Shown one piece after another: positions 1 through 4,323 of a stretch of 5,698 bases of DNA; position 1 is the first letter of the stretch; every line of letters begins with the position of its first letter. The notes under the pieces were generated by a model, which did no database searches, was not told the origin of the DNA, and worked only from the letters and a program-made list of their open reading frames with translations. This DNA is from Clostridia bacterium (GTDB lineage: Bacteria; Bacillota_A; Clostridia; Oscillospirales; CAG-272), in contig JAFTKI010000113.1 in the NCBI GenBank assembly GCA_017453335.1, positions 1-5,698 of the forward strand, in the 5' to 3' direction. Position numbers and translations under genes: made by a program.

Positions 1-16
1 GTAATCCGCTCCAGAA

Positions 17-48
17 AAAATGGGCACGCAACCAAACGTGCCCATTTT
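17..48 (+). terminator. Intrinsic terminator of an upstream gene outside the window
   Basis: A perfect 12-bp inverted repeat pairs 17-28 (AAAATGGGCACG) with 37-48 (CGTGCCCATTTT) across an 8-nt loop. The A-rich left arm and T-rich right arm give the U-tract expected on either strand, so it could act bidirectionally. The gene it closes lies left of the window. Confidence 0.8.
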
Positions 49-85
49 ATTTCGCCAATCGGAATATCAAAAGATATTCTGTTAA

Positions 86-91
86 TATAAT
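86..91 (+). promoter_or_regulatory. Possible -10 box of the tRNA-Cys promoter
   Basis: A perfect TATAAT lies at 86-91, about 45 nt upstream of the mature tRNA, a sensible distance for a tRNA promoter with a short 5' leader. No recognisable TTGACA-like -35 box sits 16-19 nt upstream. A 7-bp hairpin (GAATATC 62-68, GATATTC 73-79) occupies that spot instead. The call rests on the -10 box and its position only. Confidence 0.4.
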
Positions 92-101
92 AGCTGTAGC
101 C

Positions 102-117
102 CTGCTTTTAAAAGCAG
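102..117. repeat. 16-nt perfect palindrome in the tRNA-Cys leader
   Basis: CTGCTTTTAAAAGCAG reads identically on both strands and lies between the putative -10 box and the tRNA 5' end. Flanking GCTG (93-96) and CAGC (122-125) could extend a fold in the transcript. It could be an operator, a leader hairpin for 5' processing, or chance; nothing here decides. Confidence 0.5.
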
Positions 118-135
118 AGCCCAGCAGATTTGAAT

Positions 136-196
<61 letters not shown>

Positions 197-210
<14 letters not shown>

Positions 211-258
211 ACGCAAACGCACCCAATCGGGTGCGTTTTTGCGTTGGAGGTGCCACCC
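197..258 (+). terminator. Extended tRNA-Cys 3' hairpin / intrinsic terminator overlapping the tRNA
   Basis: The core stem pairs AAACGCACCC (215-224) with GGGTGCGTTT (229-238) around an AATC loop, and is followed by the rest of a T5 run, which suits Rho-independent termination after the tRNA. After a 2-nt bulge (239-240) pairing resumes: 197-214 is complementary to 241-258, with a single G-U wobble (204/251). The total is 28 base pairs. The left arm includes the 3' half of the T-stem, the acceptor 3' strand, the discriminator and CCA. The right half (245-258) is therefore an inverted copy of the tRNA 3' end. Core terminator activity is likely; a role for the outer stem is unproven. Confidence 0.8.
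219..246 (+). repeat. Direct repeat copy 1 (28 nt, terminator-like)
   Basis: The segment starts GCACCCAAT and ends GCGTTTTTGCGTTG. It matches copy 2 at 429-456 at 27 of 28 positions (C228 against G438), at an exact offset of 210 nt. This copy lies in the tRNA-Cys terminator hairpin. Confidence 0.9.
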
Positions 259-264
259 CTTTGC

Positions 265-295
265 GAACCGGTGTGCGCGGGAGCGCACCCGGTTC
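265..295. repeat. Stem-loop in the non-coding region after tRNA-Cys
   Basis: GAACCGG (265-271) pairs with CCGGTTC (289-295) and GTGCGC (273-278) with GCGCAC (283-288). There is one bulged T (272) and a GGGA tetraloop (279-282), giving 13 GC-rich base pairs. No T-run follows, so it is not an ordinary terminator. Confidence 0.75.
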
Positions 296-310
296 TAATC
301 TGAAAGCTAA

Positions 311-337
311 GTGAAAACGATTGAGTATCGTTTTCAC
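311..337. repeat. Perfect 11-bp stem-loop in the non-coding region
   Basis: GTGAAAACGAT (311-321) pairs perfectly with ATCGTTTTCAC (327-337) across the 5-nt loop TGAGT. No U-tract lies beyond the stem, though the stem contains TTTT. It may be a structural unit of the repeated region that runs to 456. The nearest gene end on the minus strand (469) is about 130 nt away, so it is not an obvious terminator for the regulator. Confidence 0.75.
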
Positions 338-428
338 GACGCCTTTCGCCACAAAGCAAGGAGTATGCCGAGCCGAGCAAACGCAGGCGACGGCAGACGA
401 CTATGCGACTGGTGCGAGTGGCGCGGAA

Positions 429-456
429 GCACCCAATGGGGTGCGTTTTTGCGTTG
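429..456 (+). repeat. Direct repeat copy 2 (28 nt, terminator-like)
   Basis: This segment matches 219-246 at 27 of 28 positions. GCACCC (429-434) pairs with GGGTGC (439-444) and a T5 run follows (446-450), so on the plus strand it still looks like an intrinsic terminator. Just upstream, GTGGCGC (418-424) matches 199-205 of the tRNA gene, which hints that this copy once carried more of a tRNA 3' end. It ends 10 nt before the stop codon of the minus-strand regulator gene. Confidence 0.85.
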
Positions 457-466
457 TGTTGCTTTT

Positions 467-1312
467 TTAACTTTCTATTCCGTGATGGCATTTTTGGAGA
501 TTGCTTTTATATGGCTGCTGAGAAATGGATCGCTTCTCCCGGAATTCATTGGGCGTCACGCCGACTACCTCCTTGAATTTACGGTTGAAATTCCGAACGG
601 AGCCAAAGCCGCACGCAAAGGCAATATCCGTAAGCTTTTTGTTTTCATTGCGGATCATGTGCATTGCCTCGTTGACTCTGTAATGATTCACATGATGCGT
701 ATAGGTAATTCCCGTGCATTGCTTGAAATATCGGGATAGGTACATCTCGTGATAGGACGTATGCCTGGAAAGAGCTGTAAGTGAACAATCCTTATCAAAA
801 TTAGATTCGACAAAGGAGAAAATTTGTCTCAACAGTGTTTCGCTATGATGTGCGGTCTGTTCGTATTTTGCCTTTTTTTCAAATTCTGCGCACAGGGAGT
901 AGAGCAGACCTTTTTCCTGTGTATGCGTAAGAGACGCGTTTTCTCCTAACGCGAACAATTGATCAACATAAAACCGATCCGGGAAAAACAAGGCAGAGGT
1001 CGGTAGCTTGCCACCTGTGGTGTTAAAAAATACCTTTACCATTCTTGCGGGAAAAATACAAAGAATATGATGGCTGTACGAATGGGTTTGCAAGGAATGC
1101 ACCTGGTTTGGAAAGATCAGCAGTGCGTTTTGGGGCGTAACGGTATAGATGCTTTTGTCTACGGAAACGGTTAATTCCCCGTCTACTACCGTGATAAATT
1201 CAAAGGAATCGTGAAAATGAAGGGGAAAATTAAAATTTTGTCTGATTTCTATCGTTGCGTGTTCGGCACTTGCGGAGTTTTTTTCTTCATAGAATATCAT
1301 ATATATTGCCAT
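467..1312 (-). CDS. AraC-family transcriptional regulator with N-terminal cupin domain
   Basis: The predicted DNA-binding regulator has 281 residues from the first ATG. The N-terminal part is a cupin-like ligand domain: LHFHDSFEFITVVDGELTV near residues 31-49, then the second strand group ending NALLIFPNQVH (62-72), a fold that binds small sugars in this family. The C-terminal part carries the two helix-turn-helix units of AraC/XylS proteins, at about 177-200 (LTALSRHTSYHEMYLSRYFK) and 227-256. The second unit contains the family signature IAFACGFGSVRNFNRKFKEVVG..P.EFR. There is no signal peptide or membrane segment, so it is cytoplasmic. It is divergent from the xylulokinase operon, which is therefore its most likely target, probably as an activator responding to xylose, arabinose or an oligomer; the ligand is inferred, not visible. 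The start is uncertain: Met5 (codon at 1298-1300) may be the true one. Confidence 0.93.
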   Translation of the reverse strand: MAIYMIFYEEKNSASAEHATIEIRQNFNFPLHFHDSFEFITVVDGELTVSVDKSIYTVTPQNALLIFPNQVHSLQTHSYSHHILCIFPARMVKVFFNTTGGKLPTSALFFPDRFYVDQLFALGENASLTHTQEKGLLYSLCAEFEKKAKYEQTAHHSETLLRQIFSFVESNFDKDCSLTALSRHTSYHEMYLSRYFKQCTGITYTHHVNHYRVNEAMHMIRNENKKLTDIAFACGFGSVRNFNRKFKEVVGVTPNEFREKRSISQQPYKSNLQKCHHGIES

Positions 1313-1320
1313 TCCTTCTT
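1313..1320 (-). promoter_or_regulatory. Ribosome binding site of the AraC-type gene, bearing on its start
   Basis: Read on the minus strand, AAGAAGGA abuts the first ATG (1310-1312) with no spacer, too close for normal initiation there. The next in-frame ATG (1298-1300) is 12 nt from it, somewhat long but more usual. Starting there gives a 277-residue protein beginning MIFYEEKNS and loses nothing from the cupin domain. Confidence 0.6.
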
Positions 1321-1382
1321 ATTTCAGTTTATGAAGAATGTGTATCTGATGCAGGAGATGAAAAGTTGGATATTGTCCATAT

Positions 1383-1411
1383 ATTATATAACTATTGGCG
1401 AGAAAAATCAA
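1383..1411 (-). promoter_or_regulatory. Promoter of the AraC-type regulator gene
   Basis: On the minus strand a -35 box TTGATT (1411 to 1406) is separated by exactly 17 nt from a perfect -10 box TATAAT (1388 to 1383). Transcription would start near 1376, giving a leader of about 65-75 nt. A small inverted repeat TGGA-N5-TCCA (1367-1379) overlaps the predicted start point and could be an autoregulatory site. Confidence 0.75.
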
Positions 1412-1427
1412 GAGAAACATGATAAAA

Positions 1428-1470
1428 TTATTTTGGATGAGTTGGTGACGGTATAAATTAGCGGTATTTT
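1428..1470 (+). promoter_or_regulatory. Weak promoter region for the xylulokinase operon
   Basis: Two poor sigma-70-type matches are visible. One is TATAAA (1452-1457) with no recognisable -35 box 17 nt upstream. The other is TTGGTG (1442-1447), 17 nt from TATTTT (1465-1470). The lack of a good -35 box fits a promoter that depends on an activator such as the divergent AraC protein. The start point cannot be chosen from sequence alone. Confidence 0.35.
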
Positions 1471-1530
1471 TTGCTGGAGAGCCGGGATTTGGGTTAAAAA
1501 ATTGCGCGAATGTAAACAGACTTGTCTGGA

Positions 1531-1536
1531 AGGGAG
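1531..1536 (+). promoter_or_regulatory. Ribosome binding site fixing the xylulokinase start
   Basis: AGGGAG lies 6 nt before the ATG at 1543. This supports the ATG and argues against an upstream in-frame TTG at 1522, which would place the ribosome site inside the coding sequence. Confidence 0.85.
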
Positions 1537-1542
1537 AACGAT

Positions 1543-3018
1543 ATGCGATATTATATTGGCATCGACCTCGGCACATCGTCCGTAAAGCTGATGCTTGTGG
1601 ACGGTGACGGTCAGATCCAAAATACCGTTACAAGGGAATATCCTGTCAGCTATCCTCACTCGGGCTGGAGTGAACAGAACGCAGACGATTGGTGGCGTGC
1701 AATTTGCGAGGCACTTCCCGAGCTGCTTTGCGGCTTTGACGGACAGGCGGTAAAGGGAATAGGCGTTGCGGGACAAATGCACGGGCTTGTGGTACTGGAT
1801 CAGGACGACATCTGTATTCGTCCGACTATTCTCTGGAATGATGGACGAACCTACAGGGAAACGGCGTATCTCAACGAGGTCATTGGAAAAGAAACGCTCT
1901 TTGACTGGACGGGCAACATCGCCTTTGCGGGCTTCACCGCGCCCAAGCTCTTGTGGTTTCGGGAAAATGAGCCGGAAAATTTTGCGAGAATCAGCAAGAT
2001 CATGCTCCCTAAGGACTACATAAATTATTTGCTTACGGGAACGCACAGCACCGACTACTCCGACGCAGCGGGTATGCTTTTGCTTGACGTAAAAAACAGG
2101 TGTTGGTCAAAGCAGATGCTGGATATCTGCGGCATACGGGAAGGTCAGATGCCGAAGCTGTACGAGAGCTTTGCGTGCGTCGGCAAGGTTAAAACGGAGA
2201 TTGCCGAGCAATTCGGATTCCATCCCGATACCGTCGTAGTCGCAGGCGCGGGAGATAACGCCGCCGCGGCGATCGGCACGGGGACCGTTGGCGAGGGCAG
2301 GTGTAACATTTCCCTTGGAACGTCGGGTACGGTTTTTGTCTCAAGTCATCATTTTTCGGGTGACGAAAGACAGGCAATACATGCTTTCTGCCACGCCGAC
2401 GGAGGCTATCATCTGATGGGCTGTATCCTCTCGGCGGCGTCCTGTAATAAATGGTTTTGCGATGGGATACTGCATACAAGGGACTATCAGGCGGAGGAGG
2501 CGGCAATCGCTGAGCTTGGAAAAAACGAGGTGTTCTTCCTGCCGTATCTTATGGGGGAAAGAAGCCCTATCAACGATACGAACGCTACGGGACTGTTTCT
2601 TGGGCTTCGTCCGAATACGTCAAGGGCGGATATGTATCAGGCGGTGCTTGAGGGTGTTGCTTTTGCGATAAAGGATAATCTTGAAATAATCAAGCAGTTT
2701 GGCATAGACGTAAAGTCAAGCTGTCTATGCGGCGGCGGAGCAAAATCGAGGGTATGGAGAGAGATCCTTGCGAACGTGCTGGACATTGAGCTACATATCC
2801 CCATGACCGAGCAGGGTCCCGGCTACGGCTCGGCGATGCTGGCTATGGTGGGTGCTGGGCAGTTTGAGAACGTAAAGCAGGCAACCGACAAATTCTTCGA
2901 AATAAAAGAAACGGTAAGCCCCGACAAGACGCTGGTGGCGCTTTACGCGGAACGGTACGAAAAATTCCGCACGATATATCCCGCGGTGAAAGAGCTGTAT
3001 AAAATGATAAAGAAGTAA
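1543..3018 (+). CDS. xylB: Xylulokinase (FGGY-family carbohydrate kinase)
   Basis: This enzyme phosphorylates D-xylulose with ATP to xylulose 5-phosphate in the cytoplasm, feeding the pentose phosphate pathway. It has 491 residues, the usual size for XylB. The N-terminal actin-like domain opens with the phosphate loop YIGIDLGTSSVK (4-15, with Asp8). HSGWSEQNADDWW (39-51) and GIGVAGQMHGLV (72-83, substrate-contacting MH) are typical of xylulokinases rather than glycerol or gluconate kinases. GAGDNAAAAIGTG (235-247) holds the predicted catalytic base Asp238. The C-terminal domain has SLGTSGTVF (257-265) and the nucleotide-binding CGGGAKSRVWREI (396-408). No truncation or missing key residue is seen. 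It is first in the operon; the GH43 gene follows after 17 nt. It is probably controlled by the divergent AraC-type regulator. Confidence 0.96.
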   Translation: MRYYIGIDLGTSSVKLMLVDGDGQIQNTVTREYPVSYPHSGWSEQNADDWWRAICEALPELLCGFDGQAVKGIGVAGQMHGLVVLDQDDICIRPTILWNDGRTYRETAYLNEVIGKETLFDWTGNIAFAGFTAPKLLWFRENEPENFARISKIMLPKDYINYLLTGTHSTDYSDAAGMLLLDVKNRCWSKQMLDICGIREGQMPKLYESFACVGKVKTEIAEQFGFHPDTVVVAGAGDNAAAAIGTGTVGEGRCNISLGTSGTVFVSSHHFSGDERQAIHAFCHADGGYHLMGCILSAASCNKWFCDGILHTRDYQAEEAAIAELGKNEVFFLPYLMGERSPINDTNATGLFLGLRPNTSRADMYQAVLEGVAFAIKDNLEIIKQFGIDVKSSCLCGGGAKSRVWREILANVLDIELHIPMTEQGPGYGSAMLAMVGAGQFENVKQATDKFFEIKETVSPDKTLVALYAERYEKFRTIYPAVKELYKMIKK

Positions 3019-3035
3019 AACAAAGGAGTAGAACA

Positions 3036-3896
3036 ATGAAGGCAAGTGAAATCAACATAAGAGATCCGTTTGTGGTATATGATAACGACACGTATTACCT
3101 TTACGGTACCAGAGCGAAGGACTTCGGATCGTACGTTGGAGGGATGGATGTTTACGTTTCCAACGATTTGGAAAACTGGAGTGAACCCATCGAATGCTTC
3201 AATTCTGAACAATATGGATTGAACCGTAAGGTAAATTGGGCGCCCGAGGTGCATCTATACCGTGATCGGTATTATATGTTTGCGACCTTCACCCGTGAAA
3301 ACGGCAAAAAAGGTACGTATTCTCTTGTTGCCGACAGTCTTTTGGGCCCCTTTGTGCCGAACAGTGCTTCCGCCCTTACCCCGGAGGATTGGCAATGTCT
3401 GGACGGCACCCTTTACGTGGAGGACGGCGTTCCGTATATGATCTTTTGCCACGAGTGGGCGCAGATACGGGACGGGGAGATCTGTTCGGTCCGACTTTCC
3501 GAGGATCTGCGTACAGCGGTGGGCGAGCCTACGGTATTGTTTAAGGCGTCGGACCTGCCGTGCGCGACAGACAACCGTCATAACGGCTTTGTGACGGATG
3601 GCCCTTTCCTTTACAGAACCGCATCAGACCGGCTTGTGATGATATGGTCAAGCTTTGACGATAAAGGGTACATCGAAGCGGTTTCCTTCTCCGAAAACGG
3701 CAGAATCAATGGAACATGGAAGCATTGTGAAAAGCCGCTTTCCAGCCAGAACGGCGGACACGGTATGCTGTTTCAGGATCGGTGTGGCGAGCTTTACTTT
3801 ACCATGCACAGCCCCAACGGACCGATCGGTGCCGAACGAGTAAGGTTGTTTAAAATGCGAGAGATCGAAAAGCAACCGTTTTTTGAATTCGTCTGA
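3036..3896 (+). CDS. Glycoside hydrolase family 43, cytoplasmic (beta-xylosidase/arabinofuranosidase-like)
   Basis: This is a single-domain five-bladed beta-propeller hydrolase of 286 residues. It likely removes xylose or arabinose from short imported oligosaccharides. Blade 1 has INIRDPFVVYDNDTYYLYGT (6-25), with Asp10 as the expected general base. WAPEVH (68-73) and CLDGTLYVEDG (121-131, Asp123 as the expected pKa-modulating Asp) follow. MIFCHEW (135-141) comes before FVTDGPFLYR (185-194), where an Asp (188) occupies the usual Glu-Gly-Pro position of the family's catalytic acid. GGHGML (240-245) supplies the conserved propeller His242. There is no signal peptide, so it acts inside the cell. 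The ribosome site AAAGGAG (3022-3028) is 7 nt from the ATG. Its place between xylB and the xylA remnant fits pentose release for the same pathway. The exact substrate and subfamily cannot be read from sequence alone. Confidence 0.9.
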   Translation: MKASEINIRDPFVVYDNDTYYLYGTRAKDFGSYVGGMDVYVSNDLENWSEPIECFNSEQYGLNRKVNWAPEVHLYRDRYYMFATFTRENGKKGTYSLVADSLLGPFVPNSASALTPEDWQCLDGTLYVEDGVPYMIFCHEWAQIRDGEICSVRLSEDLRTAVGEPTVLFKASDLPCATDNRHNGFVTDGPFLYRTASDRLVMIWSSFDDKGYIEAVSFSENGRINGTWKHCEKPLSSQNGGHGMLFQDRCGELYFTMHSPNGPIGAERVRLFKMREIEKQPFFEFV

Positions 3897-3921
3897 ACGA
3901 TAAAAAATAAGGACAAGGATC

Positions 3922-4139
3922 ATGAGCGAAATTTTTAAGAATATCCCCCAGATTAAGTACGAGGGAAGAAACACAAAAAATCCTCTTGCGTTCCGATACT
4001 ATGACGCGGGATACGGGCAGGCAAGACCACCCTTGCCGAGCTTGCGGACCGCGCCGCGGAAATGGGGACCTGTCCCATCCCTGACAGCGGCAGACAGGAA
4101 TATTTAGAAGGTTGCGTGAATCGGATTCTGTTCGGTTGA
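3922..4139 (+). pseudogene. xylA: Xylose isomerase remnant with large internal deletion and frameshift
   Basis: The 5' part encodes MSEIFKNIPQIKYEGRN... through FRYYDA (29 codons, 3922-4008), the characteristic N-terminus of clostridial xylose isomerases, with a good ribosome site (AAGGA 3909-3913). At about 4003-4013 the reading jumps frame. From 4011, in the frame of 4020, the DNA reads IRAGKTTLAELADRAAEMG, then PDSGRQEYLEGCVNRILFG and TGA at 4137-4139. This matches the family's C-terminus, which typically runs as a ...DG.TSLEEL...SGRQE.LE..VNNILF pattern. About 72 of roughly 440 codons survive. The barrel with its catalytic His, the metal-binding Glu/Asp residues and the substrate Lys is lost. 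The 5' frame ends at TAG 4105-4107 as a meaningless 61-residue product. It was the third gene of the operon, 25 nt after GH43. Recent loss is suggested by the intact ends and ribosome site. Confidence 0.9.
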
Positions 4140-4164
4140 TGCATCCTGGCTACACCGTAAACGA

Positions 4165-4190
4165 AAAAGCACCTCGCAAGAGGTGCTTTT
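4165..4190 (+). terminator. Intrinsic terminator of the xyl operon
   Basis: A perfect 11-bp stem AAAAGCACCTC (4165-4175)/GAGGTGCTTTT (4180-4190) closes on a stable GCAA tetraloop, with the T-run in the right arm. It lies 25 nt after the original stop of xylA, so the ancestral operon end is preserved despite the deletion. Confidence 0.9.
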
Positions 4191-4247
4191 GCTGTTGTAA
4201 TCTGAAAACCGATTGTGGGTTCGCGCGGAAATTAGGGGATACTATTC

Positions 4248-4276
4248 TTGACAAGCACAACAATATAGATTATAAT
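4248..4276 (+). promoter_or_regulatory. Consensus promoter of the Y-family polymerase gene
   Basis: A perfect TTGACA (4248-4253) and a perfect TATAAT (4271-4276) are separated by exactly 17 nt. The expected start is near 4283, leaving a leader of about 40 nt with a strong AAGGAGGAGGG ribosome site (4306-4316). I see no GAAC-N4-GTTC-type LexA box over or near it. By sequence it should be strong and constitutive unless an unknown repressor acts. Confidence 0.88.
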
Positions 4277-4323
4277 ATACATGGATGACGGAGTACCATA
4301 CATTCAAGGAGGAGGGATAGAAT

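Noticed and set aside
311..739. Plus-strand 142-residue frame
   Set aside because: It starts within a hairpin and runs antisense through the AraC-type gene with no ribosome site or recognisable domain.
1511..1524. A cre-like catabolite repression site (TGTAAACAGACTTG)
   Set aside because: The left half resembles the cre consensus, but the central CG and the right half-site are missing.
1522..1542. TTG start extending xylulokinase by 7 residues
   Set aside because: The ribosome site AGGGAG at 1531-1536 would lie inside the coding region, and the family begins at the MRYYIGIDLG-type ATG at 1543.
3922..4107. A 61-residue small protein as a new gene
   Set aside because: Its first half is the xylose isomerase N-terminus. 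Its second half is the isomerase C-terminal DNA read out of frame.
4140..4260. An attachment site or insertion-element boundary between xylA and the polymerase
   Set aside because: No direct repeat of the tRNA end, inverted terminal repeats or transposase fragments were seen. The xyl terminator and polymerase promoter account for most of this stretch.
4191..4323. A LexA/SOS box upstream of the polymerase gene
   Set aside because: Only an isolated GGTTCG (about 4218-4223) occurs; no paired GAAC...GTTC arrangement is visible.
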